DNA from: Annona cherimola
Taxonomy: Eukaryota > Streptophyta > Magnoliopsida > Magnoliales > Annonaceae
Assembly (NCBI GenBank): GCA_030490835.1
Contig: CM059974.1
Span: 1,495,501 to 1,559,500 of the forward strand
Direction of reading: 5' to 3'
Length of the DNA stretch: 64,000 nucleotides
Shown: in pieces, positions 46,631 through 58,787 of the stretch
Position numbering within the stretch: position 1 is the stretch's first letter
Layout of the letters: every line of letters starts with the position of its first letter
The notes under the pieces: generated by a model
Database searches by the model: none
Told to the model about the DNA's origin: nothing
Seen by the model: only the letters and a program-made list of their open reading frames with translations
Made by a program: the position numbers and the translations under genes

Positions 46631-47830
46631 TACTATATAAGTTAATGGCACTTATTAGAAAATTCAAAGCCCCACCATAGTTGTAAATCTTGTTGGCAAT
46701 TCTTTTCAATTTGTCTTTCAAATCATATCCCAAGCTTCTTGTCCTATAAATCCAAGACAGGTAACATTAGTATAAAAGTGTAACCTTCTACTATCCCACA
46801 ACACTGGGGGAAAAAAATTGAACATGCTGCAACACTAAAAAATAATAAAACAACACTACAAAAAGCCAAAGCACAATATTGGGGTGCTTCATAAAGAATC
46901 ACAGGGAACTAAAACATTGGTTTCTCTTTTCAAGTTCATGCATCAAGCCAGCAATAGCATCATAACTATCATCACCTGAAGCCTTCCATCAAAAATTGAG
47001 TTCAACATACACATCAAATCAGCATGCATCTGCAGAGAACTAAGGGTACCTCAAGAGGCAGGCATCCAAGTAGATCCCATGGGCCCAAGCCTCAAGCAAC
47101 TGACCAAAACAAAAATGTATGCTTTCTGCCTCAACCTTTCACGTAGGTGGGCTACAACCAGGTGTTTGAAGAGAGAATTGCAACCACAGCACAGATTGGC
47201 AGTCGACATTTTCCAATCAAGAGATGTACAGAACATTCTCCATCTTTACACGAATTCAGACAAAAAATGGCATGAATACCAGTAGTCTTAACTGCAAGAA
47301 ATGAAAATACCACATCTACAGCGCAGTGACTTAGGTCGACTACCATACCAAGCCGGAAGGCACAAACAGCCAACCAAAGGAAACATGACAGCTCAGGAAA
47401 CAAATTAAAGGCAAATGAGAGAAAACCCAAATGCGGGTTTTCCTCCTCTCCACATTCCACACCGACCCAAAGAAATACAACGCCAGTGAAAGATGAAACA
47501 CACTAGGTATCATCAAACCAGCATAAAAAAACCAAGCTTCTGTGAACAAAAGACGGCGAATTGAGAAATGGGTTTTTCCCCTTTTTTTCATTTTCACTTC
47601 AAAAACGAACCCAATTTCGAAGGGGAAAAGGGCCCAAAAATATTTTTTTTAAATAAAAAAAAAAAAAAAAACCAAGAACAAATGAAATGCCAGTAGAGAA
47701 AAATCAAAACAGAAAGAGAAACTACCTGAGGCTTGAAAATGCAAGCAGCGGAACCCAGCAGCTAGGGTTTAAAATTTCCCTCCATCTGAAATTTTAGGGT
47801 TTAGCAACTTTCTGCCACCCTCCCCAAGCA
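46631..47830 (-). promoter_or_regulatory. Probable 5' leader intron and first non-coding exon of the AHL gene
   Basis: On the minus strand a CT-rich segment with TTAGGGTTT-type leader words (about 47830-47730) ends in CTCAG before GTAGTT at about 47725, a good donor. An acceptor TTATAG at about 46744 precedes the exon holding the start codon. This suggests a 5' UTR intron of about 1 kb. The transcription start is not determined. No other gene is seen in this stretch. Confidence 0.45.
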
Positions 47831-48029
47831 AGCGGAAAAAAACGAAGAGAGAGAAATGGGAAATAGATCTCTCCTCTTCACGGAAAAAGGCGAAAAATGA
47901 GAGAAGAAAAAACTTGGCTGCTCTGCCAGAGGCACACACCTCATACACGCCCACTTCAGTTATCATTTGTCTTACCACCTTCTCTCCGGCAAAAATTGTT
48001 TTTTCTAAAAGAAAAAACCAAATCACTGC

Positions 48030-48637
48030 TCTGATGAATGGAAATTCCTAAAATATTCGGACTTCAGATAAGTACCCGGCTACACCTACTGAAAATTCAC
48101 CACAACCGTCTGAAATTAGATACTTGAATGACTCCTGATGGCCCATTATAGTAAAATCAGAATTCCCAATTCAGGCATATGAAAATTGAAAAGCATGCTT
48201 ATGTATATAGGATTTGATTTCGTGAAAACGATTTTTACATTTTCGTTGGTGCATGAGTTGCAAGTGTGCGGGAGCAGCGGAGTATGAAATGGCAAGTAAG
48301 TCCAAATAGAAGCTCGTGGCTTTAATTATAACGCCTCTCTTTTTCTTACATGCTGCCCGAATCATCTTTTTCTATTTTAATTTCAGGGTAGACAAAGGTC
48401 TGCCATCTTTTCTATTTCTCACGGTGCTTGCTTTTATACCAAGGTTTGGAGGGATTTTTGAAGATAGGGGGAATTGGACTACTTTTTTCCCTTTCCCTCC
48501 TAATTTTGAATGTTCAAAAACGTTTAGGATTCTACCTGCCAAGCATGTGACACGACATGGACAGCTTCCCCATCCATGTGCCCTCAGCCATGCCATCTTG
48601 CTATCATGGCATGGTTTCAATTCATGGGTGTGTATAC
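48030..48637. other. Intergenic, right of the AHL promoter
   Basis: Upstream region of the type-II AHL gene. No exon or RNA gene recognised before MITE T12. Confidence 0.5.
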
Positions 48638-48640
48638 TGT

Positions 48641-48921
48641 GGGTGTGTTTGTTAATAAGTAAAAGTTGTCAATTTAAAACTTTTCCATCTAAAACTTTTC
48701 ACTCTCCACAATTATCCTATTTTTTAATCATTTCTTTACATTTTTCTATACAACTACCCTACTTTTCAATCATTTCTACACAACTACCAACACAACTGAC
48801 CTATCTATTTCAATTTTATCCTATTTATTCCTTATCATTACCCCTATCATATCACATCATTTGATAACTTTTACTCTCTACAACTTTTCATCAAAAATTT
48901 TACTCATTCCCAAACACACCC
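48641..48921 (-). mobile_element. Tourist-like MITE, copy T12
   Basis: Ends GGGTGTGTTTG and CAAACACACCC, with the same trinucleotide (TGT) on both sides (48638-48640, 48922-48924). 281 bp, closely matching T8 and T11 inside (TCAATCATTTCTACACAACTA). Confidence 0.88.
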
Positions 48922-48924
48922 TGT

Positions 48925-50660
48925 ATGTGGCCAAAGCCAAACGCACGCTTTCTCTGCAATATTCAATATTCGTGGGAGATGGTTTGGATTAATTAGGTTG
49001 TTTAATAAATTTACTATTTATAAGATAATCCAAACGTAATCGAATTAGCTATTGTTGGGTTAGTATCATCCTTTTTAAGTTTGGATTCAAAAAATTAGAA
49101 GCTCAATTGAACCCCAAGTTTCTAGATTGAAAAAATCATCCATACGTTCATCATTCTAACTAAAAACTGGATCATACACTCGTAAATCAAATTTTCAATT
49201 CATAAATTATTAAAACTGAACCCACCCCCAGACCATCAACTTAAATAAGCGTAGCAAAATTTTTCTGATGGTTTGGTTGAACTATTGAAAGCAGAGATGA
49301 AATCAGGATTGAATTGAAATGACTAACGAGTTGACATTAATCCCAATGTGATTGGGTGGGTGATTCTGGATAATCTAATTTACTTTCTTGTTGAATTACA
49401 GTAATCGATGCGTTTTCCCTTGTTCTTTAGCAATCATTCAATTTAAGCCATCCACCCATCTGATTTCTTGACCATTAATTAGATAATTATACATATTTTT
49501 CTCTAAACCGCCCAACAAACGTCTACCAACTCCTCCAAGCGACGCCATGAAATGAAAGCTTGTCGATCCAAGTTTCACTGCGGCTTTGCTTACATGTATA
49601 AGCTTTCTCGGAAATCACTGCTGGCTGCAGTTGTCTCCTGTTTATTTTGAAGGAAGACTCTGAGTATCAGCTTTTTTAGATGGTCGAGTATGATTTTAAA
49701 ATCGTAGAAAGCTCCAGTAGTCAGCTGCCGAGCAAATCAATCACGAGGTAGGCGAGCTGACTACAATGCCTTGCTTATGTTGGACCACGTCATTCGTCCC
49801 TTGCTCAAAGTGTCGAAGCACACCATTTAATAAATAAATGAGTGTTGCCTTAAATTCTAAGCCACTGAGTTCAGAAACAAAAACACAACAGAACCCCGTA
49901 CGATTTCTTTTCTATTCAGTTCCTGGCCATGAATCGATGATGGAAAACGAAAATAAAATATTCGTTTTGGTCTGACACGTATTCATCATAAGATTATTAT
50001 ATTTTCAATTCATCTTACTATGAATTAACGCCGTTTTTATAGATCCTTGTGGTCAGGGAAACAGGGGAAAGAGAAAGAAACCTTGTTTTATCTGAGCCAA
50101 GGGATCTAAAGGCTTTTTTACTTTCTTGAATACAGATTAAAAGCTTGTGGCAAGATGATTTTATTCTTTTGCTCATAAATTTTTTTTAATTAAACTCAAA
50201 AGTGCTTCTTGTCTTAAATACTATCAAATTCTCAAGTATTCAATAATCCGTTGTTTACTGCTTTACTACGTTTATATAAATACATGATACTTTAAAACTT
50301 TGAGCAATTATACCTGCCACTACAACATTTCTAATTTTTAGGATTAATTCCAGATATGACCATACATTTTATCTATGTTTTCAAATATATTCCTACATTT
50401 ACAATAATAACAATTAGTTTAATTTATAAATATATTCGCATAGTTTGACTATAATTACAAATATATTTATATGATTTCAGAAATTATAAATAACTCTCAA
50501 ATAATATGGTCATCCACTTTATCAAAAACTATATATATATATATATGTATATGGTCACCCACTAATTACATGCATAGTCGGGGACCTCTTTTCCATCAAC
50601 GGCGACATAAGCTCTCGTTAATGTGATTTTTAGATATTTTTTATATCGACATAAATATCC
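48925..50660. other. Intergenic stretch, no gene recognised
   Basis: Codon-poor AT-rich DNA. About 50340-50520 has repeated 'ATATATT(T/C)GCATAGTTTGACTATAATT'-type phrases also found near 25960-26110 and 53510-53620, an undefined dispersed repeat. (AT)n lies near 50530. Confidence 0.45.
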
Positions 50661-51673
50661 CTAATGGATAGGGGTGCAACTTAGGCTGAACTCAACCCTA
50701 ACCTAGCCCGCCAAACCCGAATTAAACCATTGCTAAAACTATCCACTATAGAACCCGAGCCGGATTTTCTAAGTTCAACTCGAGCCTGAGTTGAAAAGGA
50801 CTTGAACCCAATATGAGCTAAACCCAAGCCCAATGAACCCGAACCCGAATTATATATAATATATATATTATACTTCATATAAATCTAGTTTCATTCCCTT
50901 TATATATATTATATTTATTTTATACTATATATAAACATTAATCATCCTTAAGTTCAATTACATAATATAATATTTTTATATTTTCTTTTAGGAAAAAAGA
51001 GTTTGATTTAGTGTTAGTTTCAAAACAAAAAAAATGAAAACTCTTTTTAGAACTTGAGATGTTTTATTTGGTGTTTTAATTTAACTACTTATGTAGGATG
51101 TTATCATTTGGTCGTTTCAATATGATATTAGTAGTTAGATGTTTGTTATACTTGAAATAAATTTATTATAATTTATTTAACTTAATACTATGATTGTTGA
51201 ATTTTTTATTATAATTGACATTATAAGATTTTTCTTATAATTAGATATTAATGTTTATAATATTAATATTAAATTGCATAATAGGAAAACAATGTACATT
51301 TTCATTTTCTAAAATAGCCTACTAGTCTACTTTTTTTTAAAGAAATGACTACTAGTCTACTTCATATAAAGAAAATGTTTAAATGAGATTTTTCTTCTTT
51401 ATATTCTTAAACACTTTTGAATTTTTACTTGAAAATAGAAAAATATCATTTTTGATTTTTTTAATGATAGATTTAAAGTTGAATAAGTATAAGATAGATA
51501 ATAAATATATAGAATAATTTCAACTCGAATTTTAGCCCGAAACTCAACCCGAACCCGAATTTCAAAAATAGGATTAGGATTAGGGTCAGCATTGAGGTTT
51601 TACAAATAGTGTTAGGATTAATGTTGAAGCAAACCCAAATTTCATAAGCGCAAGTCGCACCCCTACAATGGAT
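50661..51673. mobile_element. Non-autonomous hAT element H3 (about 997 bp)
   Basis: Ends TAGGGGTGCAACTT (50669) and complement of AAGTCGCACCCCTA (ending 51665), 13 of 14 identical. Flanks CTAATGGA (50661-50668) and CAATGGAT (51666-51673) are the same 8-mer allowing one indel. Sub-terminal DNA repeats AACCCGAA and AACCCAA words. The interior is AT-rich with no coding frame. Same family as H2. Confidence 0.75.
51319..51362. mobile_element. 16-bp micro-insertion inside H3
   Basis: The perfect 14-bp repeat CTACTAGTCTACTT occurs at 51319-51332 and 51349-51362 around TTTTTTAAAGAAATGA. On the minus strand the insert is TCATTTCTTTA6, so it has the form of a retroposon tail, though its templated part differs from the TTCATC type. 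A slipped duplication is an alternative. Confidence 0.45.
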
Positions 51674-53660
51674 GGGCGAGAGCACCCATCATCACTCAGA
51701 GAAGAGCAGAATAGGGGTACTGCTTAATTAGAGCTAATGGGGCCTTCGGAAATTTATTGGAAAGAAGCACAGAACTTGGTGCAAGATTTGAGAACAGCAG
51801 ACGGCTGTTCGTCGAATCTGGAGAAGAAGAATTAGCCTAGGAAAGGGACGAGCCATTGGAGTAAGAGCACGCACATAAGTAAAGGAAAGAGAGAGTACAG
51901 TAGTTTATCCGGTTTTATCCTATTGTAGCCACCGCTATTCTTCTCTTGGCTTCCCCCTAATATCTAGCTCGAGGCTTGGCAACTGAGTATTCTTCTCTCA
52001 CGCTAACGGGTGAGTATTGAGTCATTACCCATGCATAACATAATGCCCAGTTTTGCAAAGCTGGATGTTCAATTTTGAAAAATCCCCCATTGATCCTTTA
52101 GTTTATTATATCGTCATTATATTTACCAGAATCATTGATCCACTTGATTAATAGGTACTGGCATGCTGAAATAATAATTAGCTGCTGCAATCTCTGAACA
52201 TTAGAAACTATATGATCAGGATTAGTCAAGAGGTTTAAGCCCTATGACTCTTTTTTTTTTTTTTTTTTTTTTTGCGTAAATTGCTATGGTAACTGTGATT
52301 TGAAACTTATTACAGATATGTTTATATATATTTAAAACATTTGAAGTTATATCTATAGTGTAGTAGACAAGTGATAAATCCAAACCATTCATTATGTTTG
52401 TTAATATAAATTTAGTTACATCCAACTATGGACTATTAACCAACTTTATATTAATGAACATAATGAGTAGTTTGAAATTACCAAAAAGTTAATAATGTTC
52501 ATAAAATCAAGAGGTTGATGCATCCCACGAGCATAACTGCATGGGTGCATTTTGCAATAAATTTTCAATGATAAGTGTAAATGCAATTTGTATTAAGAAA
52601 AAAACTAGAGGCATGAGCACAAGTGTGGGGACTGGGGTGCAGCACCGGCCCTGTGGGCTGTCAAAACCGAGCCTGTCCGACATGTGGTACAAAGCCGGTC
52701 TGTTGGAAGGTATTGGGCTGAGGGAAAGTGAAACCCATTCCATACCAAATCAAACAACCATGATTCATATAATTTGTTACTGCACTAGACATAACACCTT
52801 TTTTTTTTTAAATCTTTTATAACCACAGTTTCAACATCGTATCATAAAGAACGAGGAAGGAATTACTATGTCATGTCATGACCTAATCAATTCATTGCAC
52901 ATGGTTCCACTTCTACCCAATCCAATCCAAACATGCAAGTGTTCATCTTGCTCCATCGTATTGCAATTCGTCCCTCTTCAAACATTGGACCCATCACTGA
53001 TAATTAGGGCAACTTGCATTATAAGTATTCAACAAATATTTGCCGTGCGAAGGCTATTCCTGACTCAAACCAGCGAGCTTGGTCGAGTAGGATTCAGACA
53101 AGTATACAAAGGATTCTCTGCCTCTCTTTAAAATAATATGACCAAAATATTTTAATAAAGGTTCCATCTCGTGGAATCGGTTCCTTAGGATTGAATTCCT
53201 CGAACCTTTCCACTGGGGCCATTCTGATGATTACTTGAAATTCGCTCAACTTATTCCATTTTGAACTTTTTGTCTATGAATGACTTCAATAATTGTTGTA
53301 ATATTTTAAATATATTTATGAATAGATTTAAGGCTTCATTTCGCAAATGGAGGAGGTGGAAAACTCACTTCCCCGCCTCTCCTCTTATACACTTTTCCAA
53401 AATTAATTTGACATTTTAACTTCTTAATTACTTACTTTTTAATTTTTATTCCTACATTCCTATAATTTTTTCATGTAACTAAATTATTTATTCCCACTAT
53501 ACAGCATAGATATATCTTCACCAAGTATATGCAGATTATATGTAATTTTAAAAATTAAGTAAATATATTTGCAATTAGAGTTAAACTATGTAAGTAAATT
53601 TGCAAATTACCCTGGTTTGGTATTTCTTATACGTAGCGAATTGAATTAATATTTCCAGTG
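51674..53660. other. Intergenic stretch, no intact gene
   Basis: Holds a 24-T run near 52250, a T run near 52799 and a short kinase-like phrase near 53070-53115 (see findings). No intact gene, RNA or bounded element. Confidence 0.45.
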
Positions 53661-53674
53661 TGCAAGAACGTTGT

Positions 53675-53765
53675 TGGATAGCCACCACGCATTGTGGCTC
53701 GATGGTAACTTAGTTTTCCGCAACCAGGGAACCCGAGTTTCAAAGCACACAATAGCAGGAAAATA
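53675..53765 (+). mobile_element. Possible tRNA-derived SINE fragment
   Basis: TGGCTCGATGG (53696-53706) fits the pol III A box, and GAGTTTCAAAGC (about 53732-53743) resembles a B box, spaced about as in tRNA-derived SINEs. No tail or duplication recognised, so this is a weak call. Confidence 0.25.
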
Positions 53766-56104
53766 AAAAAGCAGCGTAAGTACAGAAGAGGATGGCTTGT
53801 GGTGGCGTTGAAGTGGTATAAAGTAGGCGGCATGAGTCTCCGCCGGATGTGTGAGAGTGTTCACCGTATAGATAAAATTAGAAATATTATTAGTTGCATA
53901 TTAAAATATTATAAGAAAATTGTAAGAATATTTCAAAGTTTAAATAGGAAAATAGCAATTGAGATGATTGTGACAATAACCATAGAAGAAAAAAAGAACG
54001 TTGTTGGATATAATGATCCATCGTCAAGGATTGTTTGGTTGGGACCAGTAGTTACTCGGATATTTTGATTTATTGCATGCATTTTGATGATGATTAGGTT
54101 CATCGTTGAATTCTTTTGGTGTCTCGTGCATGGTTTGTATGATTTGATTTGATAAAGACCACTAAAGCTAAGACGAGTCAAATGTCTCTAAAACAAAACA
54201 CATTGCAGAATTGTATGTGGTAATTTTCGACTAGGATAAAAGTGTAGAATTTTTATTTTTACTTAAAAATTTAAAAAGAAGCGTACTTTTGTCTTCTCAC
54301 CTGAAAGGGAGAGAGACTTCATACATATTAAAAACTGGTATGGGTGGGATTGTGCCGTTTGGGCATGGATGGATTTGTTGATAATTTTAGTTTGTTTGGA
54401 TTGATGTAATGTAAATGAGATAAAATAAAAAATTAAGAAGTTGAAACGAATGGTGGGAGGAGAGGAAAAAAGATAAGCCTCGCCTGTCTATAAACTGAAT
54501 AAAAAATAAAGTAAATTAAATTAAATCAAGGTGACAAGTATATATATATCGACAAAAAAATATAAGAAAGAATCAGAAGAAAATTTAATCATATATAGTT
54601 GTCGAACCATTTAGGTTGAAGCTAAGTGCATACGTAGCGTAGACAAACGTGCAAAAAGTGAATGTTTTCGTCTTTGGACTGGAGAAGAAAGCGCAAGACT
54701 GACTGATAATTATATGCCTGGTTTTACCCGATCGTTGGCTAGCTTACTTTCAAGTAACATTCAAACATTTTCCAACTAAGCAACAACAACAACAATAATA
54801 ATAATAATTAATCAAGACCCTAAACAACGGCCTAACTCCTTGGAAGCTCTTATATAAACATATGTTTTCTCATTACAAAATACCCATAAATATCATACAG
54901 GGAATGCAATCAATTCATGGTGAAATATATATATGAAAAATATATACACACAGACACAGAGTACTCAGCTTCTTCTGTAGATGTTACCGGATTACAGGCA
55001 ATAGGTAGAGCTAGATTTACAGTCGTTTGATTCCTGTCCAAGTAAAGGATTGGGATGGTGGGGGCATGTAGGTGGCCGGCCGGTTTGCCCATTTTCTTCC
55101 AAACTCTGCATTTTTAAGTAGAAGTTGCTGTTGCAACTTGCAGTATTGTTGGTTGAGTGGTCCAACCCAAGATATGGATAAACCAAAAATCATAAATTAA
55201 GTAATCAAGAGTACTGAAGAAAGCCTTTTTCATATACTACACGCATGCAAAAGGCCGGTCATGTACACGTCACACACATGTATAAGCATAGCACGTTAAT
55301 TAATTAATTAATTACTATTTATCCTTTTAATAATGTTAATTCCAACGTTGCCCATATGTAAAACCTTGTACATCATGAATGGCTGACAAAAACCATGTTC
55401 AAACAATCTCATCAACATCTGATTATTCCGCTCATCAACTACGTACATACGTGCGTTCGTTCTCGTGATTGTGATGACATTATGATAGCCTCATATAAAC
55501 ATTGTATATTTTATATTTTAAAAACTTTACGCGCACATACATGCATTTGTATATTTGGCATTTGATAAAATTTTGAAAGAAAAATCTTTTACTAGAAAAA
55601 ATTTCGAAGTTAAAGAAAGTAATGTAATATAGTAAGAATAATGATTTAGGAGAAAAAAGAACGTAGTTAAAATAAATAAGATAGTTCATTTTAAAAAATA
55701 AATTAGATAGTTGTATAAAAATGTGTGAAAAATAATTAAGATAGTTATATATGAAGCTACGAAGAAATTTTTGAAAAAATAGGATAATTATGAAAAAATT
55801 TAGATGAAAGATACATTTTTGGTTAATACAAACATATCCTTAGTTCATAATTTATCATTTTTAATAATTATATATTTTTTTATAAAATTTCAAAAAGATT
55901 ACCATTTTTATATGCAACGAAGAATGAAATAACTATAAATTTTATAAAAAGACATATAAGAATTCAAATTTTGATAAAATATAGTTAGTATATGAACCAA
56001 AATATCTGCATAAAAATAAATATACATAGATATAATATAATACACATGGTTGTGCAAGATCATGGTCATATACATACATATGTGTATAAATATCCAACGA
56101 GGGT
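53766..56104. other. Intergenic stretch with an unexplained minus-strand frame
   Basis: Contains an (AAC)n(AAT)n microsatellite at about 54783-54810 and a diverged Tourist-like copy at about 55545-55845. Two overlapping minus-strand frames (55186-54910) are somewhat less AT-rich than their surroundings and could be the end of an exon (Ser/Asn/Pro-rich), but I recognise no domain. Confidence 0.4.
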
Positions 56105-57840
56105 GGCCGAATGCACTTGGGTTAGGGGTGCAACTTGGTACCAGGGTCGGTCCGAACCCGCCCGACCCGACCCGGTATCAAAACCAAAAAAGGGTTTAAT
56201 TTTTAAGATTTTTTCCAAAATAGACCCGGTTTCAACCCGAAACCAAAACCGGGTTCGCACCAACCCGGTACCAAAACCCGACCCGGTCCGAACCCGGTGT
56301 AGTTTATATAATTTTTTCATCAATTATACATGTTTTTTGTAATATTAATATATATATACATGTTTTAGACATTACTAACTCTAATTTAGACAAATCACCT
56401 CTTTCTTCATTATCAAAGCATACTTGAGATAACTTAATTTCTAGGATGATTTTTTATAATTATTATCTTCATATTATTAACAGTTGCATGTATTTTTTCG
56501 TCTCGGTTGATGCATATTATTTTCAAATATGTAAATCGAGGAGGAAGAACTTGACATTAGAAATGTTGATGAAAATCAAGGGAGAAATTACTTGGAAGTC
56601 TTCGAATAGTTTTTTAGTTTTTTTGGAAACTTTGGAGACATGAACTCATTTGAAATTTGAAATTGTTTAAAAGTAGATATAAACTTATTTAAACTTGAGA
56701 TTTGTTTATATTGTCATTTTAAATTTGGATTGCACTTAAATTAGATTAGAATGTTGAACCATTATGCTCAATGTATTTAGATTTAGTTACTTTGAATAAC
56801 TGTTATGTGGATTATATTTGAATTTGAGTCGACATGATAAATCTATTTCATATTATGCTTTCTATTAGTACGAGAAATCTGTTGATTTGAATTTCAGATT
56901 GTAGTATAAATTTGATTCATATTTTAAGTTTATTGGTATGACAAGTGGTCAATTTTTACTTTTGCAATTTGTATGATAAATATTCAGTTTGAATTCAATT
57001 TCAGCAATTTGTACGATAATGTTTAGTTTCAACTACAAAGTTGGTATGATATGTTCATTTTCTATTTGGTATACTTGAGTCATTTCCATTAGCTATTAAA
57101 TAGAAATGACCAACTAGTCATAAAACTAACTAATTTGTCATTTATTTGTGTCTATAGGGTGTTGAAAAATTGCTTGCAGAGTTCATTCAAAGAATATTGC
57201 AGAATTCAGCATGATGTTGCAGAATTCTTTGAAAGTATCTTGTAGAATTCAGCGTGAGGCTTGACTTCATAAACACATGTATGTATATTTCAATAATTTT
57301 CTTTTAGATTAGAACTGAATTTGGAAAAAAATAGTTTATTGGTAACCCGAATTCAAACCCGAAACCAAACCAAAACCGACCTGAACCCGGTCCGAACCCG
57401 AATTACATTCTTAGGGTTAGGGTTTGGGTTTACTCCAACCCGGTTGGCTCAGGGTTTGGGTTCACTCAAACCCGGTATAACCCGACCCGAGTTGCACCCC
57501 TAACTTGGGTGCATTTCATCCATTTATTTTTATTTTTTTGAAATTTTTATACAATTATTAATCTAGGTTTATTTAACATGTTTATCAATTTTTATTTTTT
57601 TGGAAATTTTTAGATTTTTATTTTTTATTTTTTAAAATCAACGAATTACGAAAATTCCACTGATTTAAAAAAAATAAAAAAAATCTAAAAGTATCTAAAA
57701 ATGGTAAAAAAAAAAAATTGCATATATGTTAAATACACCTAAATTCATAGTTGCATAACAAATTTTTTAAAAAATGAATTTTTGCACTCAGTTGAACCGA
57801 AGCTAAGTGCACTCGGGTGCACTATATCATGTCCCTAAAT
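56105..57840. mobile_element. Fold-back MITE, copy F9, split by hAT H2
   Basis: The left piece (about 56105-56122) and the right piece (57503-57840) become continuous once H2 and one duplication are removed: GAATGCACTTGGGT joined to GCATTTCATCC. The inner arms (TTTATACAATTATTAATCTAG, minus one base, and TTAAATACACCTAAATTCAT) match the family. The right end reads AAGTGCACTCGGGTGCAC, near complementary to the left. Confidence 0.5.
56115..57510. mobile_element. Non-autonomous hAT element H2 (1380 bp)
   Basis: A perfect 8-bp duplication, ACTTGGGT, lies at 56115-56122 and 57503-57510. Ends TAGGGGTGCAACTTGG and complement of CGAGTTGCACCCCTA. The sub-terminal zones carry many ACCCG/AACCCGG words (at least a dozen per end). 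The interior (56330-57300) is AT-rich without a transposase frame. Nested in the fold-back element F9. Confidence 0.9.
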
Positions 57841-58275
57841 ACAATGCACGGAAATGTGCAGGCAATCCAATAAGGTCACCTGTAAATCGGCCATGGGCAG
57901 TAGTAAAAATTTTGTTATTTTTTTTTATGCACGGCCTCACTTGACGAATGTATTCATCCTAATTTTTTGATTTTTTAAATAAAAAATACTAACCAAATTC
58001 AAAAGATGGTAAAATTCCACTCAGTGCAAACCCTAGGTAATGCTCACGTACGTATAAAAAAATAAAAACGTACCGAAAATAGTTTTTACAACCGCCTGTA
58101 TATAGCTGATTACGGACGATCTAATAAGTATATAAAAAATATTACGCGTATAAAAACAAAAATATACCACATTTTTACAACAGCCTGTAAATCATTTACG
58201 GGCCACCTTGTAAGAAACGAACCTAATATAGATATACATATGTCTATATTATCATATTTATATGTGTGTGTATGA

Positions 58276-58787
58276 ATTATCATATTTGAGCGACCGCATA
58301 TGAATATCGTTGTAGCTGATGCTCCACGACCTTGGATCGGGCGAGACTTGTGCACTTATCTATTCGATCCGAGGGGTGCTAATCCCATCAGCACGCTCCT
58401 TTCTTCTTGATTTGCTTTTGCTGATTTCTTGCTTTGGGAGACTTCATCGCTGCTAGATACGTTCGCCATCGTCTTGTTTGCTCCTCAGTCATCACCGTCC
58501 GTCCGATCGCCACTCCTCGCCGGATCTGGACGCGTCAACCGTTTGTTACAGCTGTTCGATCATCTTCTCTGTCACCGTTTCCTGCTGCCATCTATCGATC
58601 TGTCCAACCGAGGTTGCTGGTGGACTTTGGGGCTACTATTATCTTCTTAATTTGTTGAGATGGGCTTGGATTGGCACCGTACCCCTCGGGTCGGACAACT
58701 GACAAAAATCCTGCCCCATCCAATATCCCAAGGGCGTGGAGCGTCAACCGCAAAGATATTCATATGCGGCCGGCCACACATTATCAT
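58276..58787. mobile_element. Long-TIR DNA transposon with GC-rich cargo (about 496 bp)
   Basis: Inverted arms of roughly 100 bp: CCGCATATGAATATC, GCTCCACG and CGA(T/C)CCGAGGGGT occur in order from the left and, complemented, from the right. ATTATCAT lies on both sides (58276-58283, 58780-58787), an 8-bp duplication typical of hAT. The middle (about 58400-58650) is GC-rich with frames open in several phases but no domain recognised. The long arms would also fit a Mutator-like element. Confidence 0.55.

Noticed and set aside
46631..46651. Extension of the type-II AHL protein by seven codons to a GTG
   Set aside because: GTG is not a normal plant nuclear start; the ATG at 46630 is used instead.
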